DNA of 64,000 nucleotides. Source: Jacaranda mimosifolia (Eukaryota > Streptophyta > Magnoliopsida > Lamiales > Bignoniaceae). The notes under the pieces were generated by a model that was not told the DNA's origin, did no database searches, and worked only from the letters and a program-made list of their open reading frames with translations. The position numbers and the translations under genes are program-made. The stretch covers positions 7,347,001-7,411,000 of the forward strand of contig CM032127.1 of NCBI GenBank assembly GCA_018894105.1, given 5' to 3'. Below are positions 47,037 through 58,183 of this stretch, one piece after another. Position 1 is the stretch's first letter; each line of letters starts with the position of its first letter.

Positions 47037-47639
47037 AAGTACGCCACAAGTCGACATTTTAATTCAAAACTTAAACCCTCATACTAATTACTAAAAATAC
47101 AAAAAACATGGGTTTATTTATTATGATTTTCTGGTCCTACCATTTTTTTTTTCAAATACGTCTTCCATGACAAAATTCTAACATAAACATCAAAAGATAT
47201 TTGATGAGCCTCACGTGAATTATCGTGGAAGGATATTTTTTTATAACCCAAAATACCTAAAATTAAAAATTAAATCGAGAGGAAAAGACAAGGTAATAAT
47301 TCCTGATAAGAATAAAGGAAGAAGGGTGGAAGCAAAGGGGTGCTAGCTATACAACACATGCCAACTGCCAATGAAATTAATATAAAAATTGGCGTAGTAG
47401 GCTAAAATAACGACCAATTGAAAATAACTGGAATTACAAAATATTTGAAGCTTATTGTTTACGATCATGTAGGATAATCTTCAACCTTAAAAGTGCTTTC
47501 ATAAAAGTTCACACATTTTCTTAAATCACAACTAAAATAATTTATTTTTTAAATATTTTCTCTCAAAAATATATATGCAATATTTTATTTATATGGATAT
47601 GTGAATCTAAAGTTCGTTGAATTTGAATATCAAATTTCA

Positions 47640-48095
47640 TACATATAAGTATGAGAGCGATGCTACTAAATTAATTGACAACTCATTACACACACCAATC
47701 ATTACAACCATGCTTATATATAAATAAATACAATTAATATAAAAAGTTAAATTTCACACCATAACCCAATAAAACTTGATTGATTGTCTCCTCTCATAAC
47801 ATTTTTAGACACGTTGTTTTCTCCGAAAATATTTTCTAACAAACCTCTAAAATAAAATTAAACAAACATCACATTCCTCAAACTTCATTACTAAAAAAAT
47901 TCATTTGTAAAGAAAAAAAAAATCCTCTAAAATAATTAAAACACCAAGAGGTGGCACATAATACAATTGGAGAATATTTCCATTTTTCCTATCATTACCT
48001 AATCTTAGTCTTTCTGTTTCGTTCTTCCAACCGTTTTTTATTTTGATTGCGATGCATACGAGGAACGATCGGATTGGAACTTTCAAGTTTTAATT
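47640..48095. other. AT-rich spacer with a fragment of the GGAGACAAA terminal-repeat family
   Basis: The stretch 47740-47870 (TTTCACACCATAACCCAATA, TTGTCTCCTCTC) matches 13740-13900 in the same orientation. No gene is seen. Confidence 0.5.
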
Positions 48096-48109
48096 ATGTC
48101 TTGTGACAC

Positions 48110-48212
48110 CGAGTGGCCTATGATCTAGTAGGATAAATCTCTCACATAATATAAAAAATCAGGAATTCGAGGCAAAACAGACTTTTGATTTGTATGTGTA
48201 TAAATAAAAATA
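48110..48212 (+). mobile_element. SINE-like insertion related to the one at 878
   Basis: About 103 bp ending TGTATGTGTATAAATAAAAA, with a decayed box B (AGGAATTCGAGGC). The flanks TATGTCTTGTGACAC (48095-48109) and TATATCTTATGACAT (48213-48227) agree at 12 of 15 bases, consistent with an old target duplication. Confidence 0.55.
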
Positions 48213-48481
48213 TATATCTTATGACATCAAAGACATATCGCGTAAACAAAAGTTTATGCTTTCACCTAATACGGCTTCCCATTAGGCTCGCCTTTAATCA
48301 TGGGGTGTGATACAGGAACAAGATAATACAACTATTATTTAAGTTTTAACTTAACTTGAACTTATGTTGATGCAATGACCCATGTATAATTACATTAATG
48401 GTTGCTATTTAGGTTCAAATTATGCATGGTAAGGTTCTCTTTTCTTTCTTTTTTTTCTTATTTAAATACATATACACATCC

Positions 48482-49018
48482 AGGGGCTTATGTGGGGGGG
48501 GGGGGGAGGGGGGGGAATTCTGTATTATCAAAAATATAATTTTTTTTATTACATATATATACAAAGAAGTACAATGGGGTACAAGGCATAGGTGAGTGAA
48601 TGAGTCCTCACTGACCTGAGCGATTTCGATCACCTAGCAGGCCTTTTATCATATGTTCATACGAAAAGCCTCTGCCCACAAGGGTGGGTGGCATCTCATA
48701 GTCAAGCCATTATGGAAGTCGTTTTAGGTAAGTCATTGCTCCGGCCCTCTGACCCAGTTCTGAAACTAGTTGACTCCTTGCGAAGAAAGAGCTAAATACA
48801 CCAAGAGCGGATATCCTGATGTAACTTGCTAGATGATAGCTTTCAATAGGATGAGGGGCAAATTTATAATTTGATGATGGCAAAAATGTAATATTTAAAA
48901 ATTTTTAATATAATTTTAATATTTTGAGGGGCATAAAAGTATAATATTATAAAAATTTTAATGCAAAAAATAAAATTATAATATTTTGAGGGGGACAGCT
49001 GCCCCATCATAAACTCAC
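48482..49018. mobile_element. Possible hAT-like element with a G-rich left end
   Basis: The left part AGGGGCTTATGTGGGG faces TTTATGATGGGGCAGCTG (reverse complement of the right end), giving a weak inverted repeat. The inside has a less AT-rich 200-bp block (48580-48790) without a recognisable protein. A G13-A-G8 tract lies at 48494-48515. No convincing target duplication. Confidence 0.3.
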
Positions 49019-49690
49019 TAAGGTATGAACAATACGATCAAAACTTAGAACTTGATAGTTAAAGTTTTTGCTGATTGGGAACCTCACATCAATCCGGCGC
49101 ACTGGACATGCTAGACTTGCTAAGCCAAGTTTTCTAAGTTTTTAAAATATTAAAAAATATTTTTCAAAAAAAATATTACAAAACTTTTTAAATATGAGAA
49201 AAAAAATATTATTAACTATGAATTAGTTATTTAAGAATTTATATGTGTGCATGTTTGAAAAATTATAAATTGCTAACATTTTTACTACTTATATATAGAT
49301 TAAAAATATAAATTATTTATTACAAATAATATTATTATTTTTATATATGATATATAGGTAATATGTGTGTCTTTTCATAAATATAATACATATTATTCTG
49401 CATATACACCCATATTAATTAATAATACGTGAGTATGATAAATTAGTTTGGACAGACTTATTAATGAGATGTGCTAATATGCTACAAAATTTTGCTTTAG
49501 CGATTTGATCGAAGAAACAATTGGGAGAAGGGGATAGAACTTCTTAAAACGCGGCGTTGACTTTTTGTAGGAAACGATGACGTGGAACCACATAAGAATA
49601 TGTTGGGGGTGAAACTACGGAAGGGGAGTGGGAAATCGAGTTAGCTCTCAATAGTTAGTTAACACGTACGTGTTAAGTGGAAAGATGCCA
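49019..49690. other. AT-rich intergenic DNA
   Basis: I see no gene, repeat boundary or regulatory structure that I can support here. Confidence 0.6.
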
Positions 49691-49699
49691 TTGTTAATT

Positions 49700-50764
49700 G
49701 CTTTGGCTACGATCTGATACTTATTATTTTTACCTAACATCCTACATTTTTTAAAAAATTATTACTTGTCTAAATATTTTTTTTAAATCGATAGTAATTA
49801 AATTAATTTACTATACTAATCTTTTTTAATTAAATTAAAAATAAAAATAATTTTTAATATGAGATACCTTATATGTCTTTATAAGAAATTAATTTTTAAC
49901 TAAAACAAAAATCAAAATACAATTACCTAAAAAAATAAATAAATAAATATATTTTTTTTTTTCATTAAACCATTACAACCCAGCGAACCTACCGTCCCAA
50001 TTCTGTTCTTCAACAAGTGTTACTGGTATCATGAATAAAATGTCATCTCTTATTTCTCTTTTCAAAGAGCAGCACGTGTTTGCTAGGAGACAATTACAAA
50101 GCTTTTTTTAAGATAATCTACAATTCATAATTTTCAGACAAAATCATATCCAGATACTCTTTTGATTGCCAAGAAAACCTATGGCTGTCAAAGATTGTTC
50201 TTCTCCCCTTGTTTCTCTTCGCTTTTTTCTTGATCAGAAATTGGTTTGCCCATCCAAAACCCCTCAGGAATCTCCAGCCATCACCCCCAAAGAATATCCA
50301 CCAAAGTGGCTTGAGCCCCCACAGGATTCTTCAGTCTTTGGCTACAAAACATGGGCCTTTGATGCTTCTCCACCGGATGGGGGGGTGGGGGGGGTGGGGG
50401 GGGTGTTGAAGAACACAAAAAATTGTTTCCGCCTTAGAATTTGGTGGCGGGTTTGAAGAACAGAATTGGGACTGTGGGTTCACTGAATTGTAATGGATTA
50501 ATTAAAAATAATTTTTTTTTCTTTTTCTATTTTTTAGGTAATTGTATTTTGATTTTTGTTTTAGTTAAAAATTAATTTTTTATAAGGACATTTAAGATAT
50601 TTCATATTAAAAATTATTTTGCTTTTAATTTAATTAGAAAAAGTTAGTATAGTAAATTAATTTAATTACTATTGATTTAAAAAAGGTATTTGAATATGTG
50701 TCAATTTTTTAAGGGGTGTAAGATATTAGGTAAAAATCATAGGTATCGGACTGTAGCTAACCCC
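49700..50764. mobile_element. Pack-MULE-like element with an internal gene fragment, 1,065 bp
   Basis: Inverted repeats of about 313 bp (49700-50012 and 50452-50764) match over nearly their full length. Examples are TCRATAGTAATTAAATTAAT, and CCCAATTCTGTTCTTCAA at the inner limit. The flanks TTGTTAATT (49691-49699) and TTGTCAATT (50765-50773) make a 9-bp duplication with one mismatch, as for Mutator elements. The 439-bp centre is less AT-rich and holds a gene-like segment. Long arms plus a foreign gene piece are what define Pack-MULEs; that the centre was captured is inferred. Confidence 0.8.
50181..50456 (+). pseudogene. Gene fragment inside the Pack-MULE-like element
   Basis: From ATG 50181 an open frame gives about 70 residues of ordinary protein-like composition (MAVKDCSSPLVSLRFFLDQK at the start, EYPPKWLEPPQDSS in the middle, YKTWAFDASP near the end). 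It then enters a G-rich run (50379-50404) and stops at 50454-50456, just inside the right inverted repeat. I do not recognise the parent gene. Codon-like composition and the abrupt change at the G run suggest a 5' end and first exon taken from a host gene. It may be transcribed from the inverted repeat. Confidence 0.45.
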
Positions 50765-50774
50765 TTGTCAATTA

Positions 50775-51176
50775 TGGCCCATTTGGTTTCATTTTGAAAG
50801 CTCATTCTTATATTTTTTATTATTTTAGAAATAGAACACATAATCTTTTATACATTTTCACGCAACATTATTTTTATTTTCATTTTCAAAACACATTCTC
50901 CAATAACTTATATATTTTCTCTCTCCATTCCGTTATTTCTATTTCTCTCTACCTACAATCTATTAAAACCAATATAATTATTGCTTTTTTTATAACAACA
51001 TATATATCTTCTCTCTCTATTCCATTATTTCTATTTCTCTCTACCTACAATCTATTAAAACCAATATAATTATTATTTTTTGACAATCTATCCAAATACA
51101 AATTCATTTTCAACTTATTTCCACTAATTTAACTTTTCAAAATTTAAAAATGATGAAAATAAAATCAAACGGGCTC
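50775..51176. mobile_element. Tourist-like MITE, copy 3, about 402 bp, inverted, with internal duplication
   Basis: Ends TGGCCCATTTGGTTTCATTT and GAGCCCGTTTGATTTTATTT (reverse complement). Compared with the other copies it has a tandem duplication of about 75 bp (CTACCTACAATCTATTAAAA occurs twice). It starts directly next to the target duplication of the Pack-MULE-like element. Confidence 0.82.
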
Positions 51177-51381
51177 TAAAGATCCATTCCACACCACTTA
51201 TCCAACCAAAAAGGCAAAAAGTTTCTGGCAATTACCAAGTTCCATCTCGTACCAAATTACAAAAATTGGGATTACTAGTTTCAAATTAGCTTTTCTAATA
51301 TTTATAATTCATTTTAAATTTACCATATGAAATACCGTACATTTTCTCAACTTAATAAAAAAATGCACCCCAACTCACTAA

Positions 51382-51529
51382 GGGTCTGTTTGGTCTTATT
51401 TTTCATTTTCATTATTTTCAAAATCTGAAAATGTAGCTACTGAAAATCGATTGAAAATGAATTTGTATTTGAATGGATTGTTGAAAAAATAATGATTATG
51501 TTGGATTTAGTAAATTGTAGGTGGAGAGA

Positions 51530-51584
<55 letters not shown>

Positions 51585-51727
51585 GAGAGAGAAGATATAT
51601 GGATTATTAAAAAATGAGTTTTGAGAATAAAAATATATTGAGTAAAAATGTGTAAAAAATGATATGTCTTAATTTTTAAATAATAGAAAATGTGTTAAGG
51701 TGAATTGAAATAAAAGCGAAAGAGGCC
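51382..51727. mobile_element. Tourist-like MITE, copy 4, 346 bp
   Basis: Left end GGGTCTGTTTGGTCTTATTT, right end AGGCC, TAA on both sides (51379-51381 and 51728-51730). A long (ATA)n microsatellite replaces the AGAAATAATAGAATAG part of its siblings. Confidence 0.85.
51531..51584. repeat. (ATA)18 microsatellite inside MITE copy 4
   Basis: Eighteen uninterrupted ATA units, apparently grown from the AATAATAGA seed present in the other MITE copies. Confidence 0.9.
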
Positions 51728-52295
51728 TAAGTGAACTCTATTTTGACTGTGAGTCTCGTCCCAAATAAAGTTCCTGTAAGTTTGGCCACCCAAGCAGAAG
51801 TTCTCATGGGCAAAGGCGGCATTAGCGGACACAGCACGAAAATGGAAAGAGTGTTTGGGTGAGTTTAACTTTTTAAAATATTTTATAAAATATTTGAATT
51901 TGTAATACGTTATTAAGAGTTTGATAAATTTTTTTTGAAAAAAATATTAGAATTTTATAAGCTATTTTTAAAGAAATAAAAAGTTTCTAATTTAATTATT
52001 TTTAAAATTTTAACAATTTTTTGTATCTTAACTATGTTAATTTGATTTCATTATCATTATCTTGTAAGTTTTAAAATCTTATTTTATTTAAATATTGTAA
52101 AAACTTATTTTTTAAAACAAAATGCAACATTTTATAAATTTTAAAAGTAACTTATAGAATTTATAGAAGTTTATAAATTTTTTAAAATAAGTTTAACTAA
52201 ACACCTTTTGATTTGGAGAGGGTGATTGTACTCGCATTCGACAAGGTTTTATATTCCCATCCAAGTAATCTCTATAGGAGTTTCTGGTTTTTTAA

Positions 52296-52641
52296 GGGCC
52301 CGTTTGGTTTTATTTTTAATTTTAATTTTATTTTCATCATTTATAAAATTTTGAAAGTTAGTTAGTGAAAATGGGTTGAAAAAGAGTTTATATTTGGATA
52401 GATTGTTGGAAAAATAATAATTATATTGATTTTTGTAGGTTGTAGATGAAACAAATAGAAATAATAAAATAGAGAAAGAAGATACATAGGCTATGGGGAA
52501 AGGATATTAGGTTATTAGGAAATGTGTTTTGAAAATGAAAATAAAAATAATGTTGAGTAAAATGTGTAAAAAATTATGTGTTTGATTTCGTAAATAGTAG
52601 AAAATGTGAAAATGAACTTTGAAAATGAATCCAAACGGCCC
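52296..52641. mobile_element. Tourist-like MITE, copy 5, 346 bp
   Basis: Ends GGGCCCGTTTGGTTTTATTT and GGGCCGTTTGGATTCATTTT (reverse complement), with TTAA on both sides (52292-52295, 52642-52645). Confidence 0.87.
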
Positions 52642-52645
52642 TTAA

Positions 52646-53655
52646 TGATATAATCAAAATAATTTCTGGTCTACTTTTTATAAAATAAGGGAACATCGAA
52701 GTACTTAGATAGGTCTTGGGTGAGAGAGATACTTGTGTTATACCTAGTTATTGCTTGAAGTTTATATCTAAAAATATTTGCCCGCTTAAATAATATGCCT
52801 ATTGAAATTTGATTTTCATGCATGGAAGCCTTTCAAGAATATATTTAATTAACATGATTGATTTTTATAAATAAAACTAACTAAGAGGATATTTAATATG
52901 ATATTTGAGAATTTATAAGAAATCATAATTAAAGTGTTTGGTAAAATTTTTGAGAAAGGAACTTTAAGGCTGTGATTGCTTGTGACGCATGCCTCATTTT
53001 TCATGTTTTAAATATTTTAGGGTGGTTTTGGTATTCTAAATATATAGGAATGGGAAATGAGGTTGTGGTTGGTTGTGATATAGAATGTAATAATTATGAT
53101 GATTTGATGAGTTGATGTGATACGGGTTGTGATTAGTTGTGAGATTGTTTGCGACATATGTTTGAGAGAATGAAATTATTTTATAAGTTTTGATTTTCGA
53201 GTTTGTTTGTAATTAAGTATTTCTAAAAGATATAAATAATTAATAAATTTAATAAATTTACTTTTTTAGAATTTGTTTAAAAATGGACAATGAATTTTTT
53301 ATGAGTTAAGGAAAATTAAATTCCAATTAGGAAAATAATAATTTTTTTTAAATTGTGAATTATATTTTAACAAATTCTGTATTAATCGGATTATTAAGGA
53401 TTCTGTTTTTACTAATAAGAAAATGTGTATTGTGTATTTTTATCATTTTGTGTATTTTTTAATTATGCATTTTTTTTTCCAAAAATTATATTTGACGAAT
53501 AAGAGAATTGTATTAATACAAAAATTCCAAAAATTTTTGCAAAATTATTTTTGCATGGAAATTTAATTTTTCTCATCAAAATTATTTTTTTGGCTTAATA
53601 TTTTTGAATCGCTTAATTTAGAATAATTTAAAGAAGTATTTTTAATTTGAGAATA
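52646..53655. other. AT-rich intergenic DNA
   Basis: No gene or bounded repeat is seen. The part around 52900-53180 repeats words such as GGTTGTGATTRGTTGTGA. Confidence 0.5.
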
Positions 53656-53664
53656 AAATTTTGA

Positions 53665-54643
53665 GTTAAATTCATTTTATCCCCTGTACTATAGGGTATG
53701 TATCAAATACCCCCATCTACTTTCAAAACCTTCAAAATACCCCCTCAAGGGTGTCAAATACCCTCATGTACTACAAAAAATCTTCAAATACCCCCTCAAA
53801 ATCGTTAGTAAAATAGCTGACGGTGTCAAAATTTACAATAAAAAATTGAACTAAATAGCATAAAAATCTAAGATACGTGATATTTTTTTACAAAGTAATG
53901 ATAAACTATAAGTAAAATATAACAAAATCCTACATATTATTATATATTTTTTATATCCCAAAACGAATGCCGATTTGGAAAATTTTAGACAAATAGTTAC
54001 GAAATAGAAATACATGTAATGGTCCCATGTATTTTTTTTTCCATACAAACAACCTACGTTTTGTTGGTCCCATATGTTCTGTATTAAAATGGAGTTGTTT
54101 AATATTCTTTTAAAAAAAATGAAATGATTTAATATTTTTGTTGGATTAGGAGTTAGATAATACTTTAAATCCTAAAATGAAAGTAACAAAATTGAAGTAA
54201 GAAACTTGAGCATTATATAGTAAATTACAATGGCATTTTGCACATAAACTTTTTCAATGATCATATGTGTAAAGGGAACATAATTTTAGTGCTACATCAA
54301 TCAAACAACTGTTATTTTTCTAACAACCAAAAAGTTTGAGTGGGGTATTTAAAAGTTTTGGTAGTACGAGTGCTAGGGATAAATTTATCTACACAAAAAA
54401 AATTCACGTATCCTAGTTTTTATGCTATTTAGTTATTTTTTAAGGTTAAATAAGTAATTTACTGTAAAATTTTGACACCGTCAGTAATTTTACTAACAAT
54501 AGATGACTTTGATGAGGTATTTGAAAATTTTTTGTAGTACAGAGAAGTATTTGACACCCTTAAAGGTGATATTTGAAAATTTTGAAAGTAGAATGTGATG
54601 TTTGATACATATCCCACATTACAGGGATAAAATGAATTTAGTC
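53665..54643. mobile_element. MULE-like non-autonomous element, about 980 bp
   Basis: Inverted repeats of roughly 230 bp: TTAAATTCATTTTATCCCCT on the left faces CTAAATTCATTTTATCCCTG on the right, and TTTTGACACCGTCAG pairs with CTGACGGTGTCAAAA further in. The flanks AAATTTTGA (53656-53664) and AAATTTTCA (54647-54655) look like a 9-bp duplication with one change. The middle has no gene. Confidence 0.7.
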
Positions 54644-54800
54644 ATGAAATTTTCAAAGATAACAATATGTGATGAGGTGTAAGATAAAGTAGGAAGTTGA
54701 GGCGCGAATTCCAAGGAAAGAAAGTGGAGAGAAAGTGGAGAGAAGCGAGCCATTGACAAAGGATGAGGGATAGTTTGTTGAGTCAAGGTTTTGAAGCTAA

Positions 54801-55132
54801 GGCCCATTTGGTTTTATTTTCAAAGCTCATCTTCACATTTTTTAATATTTCAGAAATAAAATATATTATTTTTTTATATATTTTTATTTTTATTTTCAAA
54901 ATAAATTTTTCAATAATTTATATATATTCTCTCAATAATATATATATTTTTTCTCTTTATTATTATTTCTATCTCTCTTCACCTACAACGTATTAAAACT
55001 AACATAACCATTACTTTTGTAAGAATTTATCCAAATATAAACTCATTTTAACTCATTTTCACTAACTAACTTTTTAAATTTTAGAAATAATAAAAATAAA
55101 AATTAAAAATGAAAATGAAACCAAACGGGCCA
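54801..55132. mobile_element. Tourist-like MITE, copy 6, 332 bp, inverted
   Basis: Ends GGCCCATTTGGTTTTATTTT and TGGCCCGTTTGGTTTCATTT (reverse complement), with TAA at 54798-54800 and 55133-55135. Confidence 0.87.
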
Positions 55133-55149
55133 TAAACCCCTAAGACAGC

Positions 55150-55955
55150 AAAGCTTTGTTTGTTTGTGAATTGAGTGGTAAGTAGAGAATGAATTAGGAG
55201 AAAATTATTTGTTTGTTTGTGTTTCGGGAGGAGACAAGATATCATATTAATAACTTGGGTGAATTACGGCTACCTCCTTGAGGTTTGGAGTAATTACAAA
55301 AAGAATCCTCATCGTTTTGAAAATTATAAATACTCTCCTAAACTTAATTGCCGTCCAACATTTTAGCTCAGCTGTTAAAAAATTTGGATAAAATTTCAAA
55401 AATACCCTTAGGCTAACTCATGGCATCTTTGACTTGGTTTGACTTTTTTTAGTGGACAAAAATACTCTCGGGGGTGGTTTTGTAAGATTTTTTAATTGGT
55501 CAAGGGTGTATTTGTTATGATTTTTTTGTTCGAGGTCTTAAATATAATAAAACAAAGAATAATCCTAGGTGAATTTAAAATAGTAAATGTATTTAAGATA
55601 ATTTAATTAGATTCAATTGAATTTAATAAGTAAGAAAAATTAAAAACATAAATCAAATATATAATCTTGAACATATAATTTTAATAATTGAAATGATATA
55701 TTCAATAATATTAAAAATAATGAGCATATCTAAAAGATTGGGGAATGAGTGGTAATATGTGTATATATGTGTAATGTGAATGGGACAATTTACGACAAGT
55801 AGTTAGTGTTGGGGAATGTACTAGAGTGTGAATGGTAAGGGTATTTTGGAGAATGAATTTTGTATTTTGGGAGTGAGATTGAGGAATGTATATTGTTTGT
55901 TTATTTAAATTTTGGGAGTTAAAAAATATATTGGGAATTTGTAAACAAACAAGCC
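55150..55955. mobile_element. Probable non-autonomous DNA element with TTGTTTGTTT ends
   Basis: GCTTTGTTTGTTTGTGAATT on the left faces GGCTTGTTTGTTTACAAATT (reverse complement, 55936-55955). It shares GGAGGAGACAA with the family at 40330 and 57290. Another repeat-like block (55260-55560, CTCCTTGAGGTTTGGAGT) lies inside. No clean target duplication. Confidence 0.5.
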
Positions 55956-56360
55956 TCAAGCAACATTACATCCAAACGCCACTTCCACCTTTTTTTCATG
56001 TTTCACATACTGCAAAATGGGATGTTGGCTGACAAGCAAGCACAACCTAAGTTCCTAAAATACGATTTTATGATTTATAAATTCTTTCAAAAGAAGTAAA
56101 CAATCCGTAACTTTTTCTTAAAATTTTAATAATCTTTTTTAATTTTAACTAGATTAATTATGCAATAATCATTACTAACACCTTATAAATTTTGAATTTT
56201 TAAAAGACCGTTTAAATATATTTAGCTAATCTTCTTCTAAATCATACACTTCAATCCTATCATTCTATAATATGCTCTCATGAATATGTCTCTTCCAAAT
56301 AATTTATTTTATAGTCCATATTAATACTTCATTTTGACTAAAACATGATACTATTTTGAT

Positions 56361-56888
56361 GTGTGTGATGTGCGTCATCCCTTTTCATTCTCGTTGTGTA
56401 AGAAGGGTCATTGTCCTTGCTTGAGGACTTTCCTACTTTATTCAACTTGTATACTGTTCCAGGTGGCGCTACCTCCAGCTACCTAGGACAAGGCGATACA
56501 CTGGAGGTGCTCCCTATCCTAACACGGCTGCAAAAGGGCAGTACTGTTGCTGGCATGCACCATTAATGCGGCAGCATGGCACCTAGCAGGGCATTTAATG
56601 CGGCCGACAGGTTCTTACCTTCCCTCAGGGGTCGAGACCAGTCCACCAGCAAGAATGCCGCTTAGGGTTTGGGTCACCAGGCTCATTTTGGTCAAAGGAT
56701 TGGGGTTGCCCAAAGGGGATAATCGACCACATCTAGGTCGAATAGGAATGCAAATACTCGCATCAACAAGCAGGGATCCAGAGGTTGATTGGTGGTCGAA
56801 TCGCTTGCTCGGTCCGGAATGAGTTGGACTTAAGGCCCCCATCCTAATTAAGTGTTATTGGCTGAGCCCGTTGGACCGTCCCATATCA
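56361..56888 (-). repeat. LTR fragment related to the Retand-type LTR
   Basis: Shares GCATGCACCATTAATGCGG, CATTTAATGCGG and the terminal CCCATATCA with the LTR at 27590-28319, in the same order, but is strongly diverged. No internal retrotransposon sequence adjoins it. Left limit approximate. Confidence 0.6.
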
Positions 56889-58183
56889 CATACATATTAT
56901 AGATACAAACCCGACACGCCCGCCCACCAAAATCCCGCGACCATGGCCATGCCATGGCCAAGCAGCCAAAACCGCCATGGCTAGGCTGGCTAGGTCATTA
57001 GCCGCTAGCCATTTTTTTTTTATCTTAATAAATAAATAAATCTAATTTAATTTAATTTAATTATATATTTAAAATATGTTTATTATTTAATATTATAGAA
57101 TATGTAAAATTAAAACAATTTAAAATTTTTGTTTGTTTTGTTTAAACAAAGGGTATATCTAAGACAAAACATATTTTAAATAAAAAGGCAAATTAAATAT
57201 TTAAAATAAAACAAAATAAATATTAAATTGTTTGAATGAAATTATATGGCAATGTTTATTTATTTATTTATTTTTTGGTGTGATTTTTAATATGTGTTTT
57301 GGGAGAATGAATATTGAAAATAGTATTAGAGAATGTGAAAGTTGTGTTGGGAAATGTAATGAAATTTTGGTTATGTTTTTTAGAATAGTTAAAAATTGAT
57401 TTTGGAAAGTTTTGGTATATTTGTTTATGTTTTGGAGGAGACATTTTTTACTGTAGCGGTTAAATCAATGCTTTTTTCTTGGGTTTTGAGAGTGAAAATG
57501 ATTGAGTATTTTTTTTAATAGTAAGAATAATGATAAAATATGTATGATATATATGTATATATATAGATATATATGTAATTAGGGCCACTTAGTGAAAATA
57601 ATAATTCATAATAACTAAATGAAAAAAATAATTCCACCAAAATTTTTATTTAAACTTCAATATATCTGATAATTTAATATGGGGGAAAGAAAAGATGGAT
57701 TTTTTGAAATTGAGACGATTAAAATAGTAGGTATTTTGTTAACATTATTTTTAATATATTACATAAATTCATAACCATAAATCTTTCAGTATATTTGTAA
57801 AATAAGAAAACGTGACAATTAATCTATAATAATCATAATCAAATTAATTCTTTTGATAACAAAGATGATGTATTTAAATTAATACCTCAAAGTTGATTGT
57901 ATAGATTGTTTATATGTCTTCAACATCTTGTAAATTTTTTCATCTTGATAGATGCAGTTGTATAAAAATATTTGATTGGGCTTATGTAAGTATCTTCCAC
58001 TACAAAAAAATTCAATTGATAGTGTTTACAGAAAGTAATAATTATTTTATTATTATTATTATCATTATTATCAATTTTGTTGTGGTTTCTTTCAATTTAT
58101 GATATATTAAAATATAAATAAAATATTTTTACGTTAAAGAAATAATAATTAGAACATTAACCAAGAAAAGAAAATTTTTAAAA
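56889..58183. other. AT-rich spacer with a GGAGACA family fragment
   Basis: 57290-57500 matches the terminal-repeat family seen at 40330-40520. The remainder, including (TTA)n near 58035-58070, has no gene. Confidence 0.5.

Noticed and set aside
54763..54996. 77-codon open frame
   Set aside because: It overlaps the start of Tourist-like MITE copy 6 and reads its AT-rich inside.
56547..56842. Open frames on both strands of about 75-90 codons
   Set aside because: They fall inside the diverged Retand-type LTR fragment.
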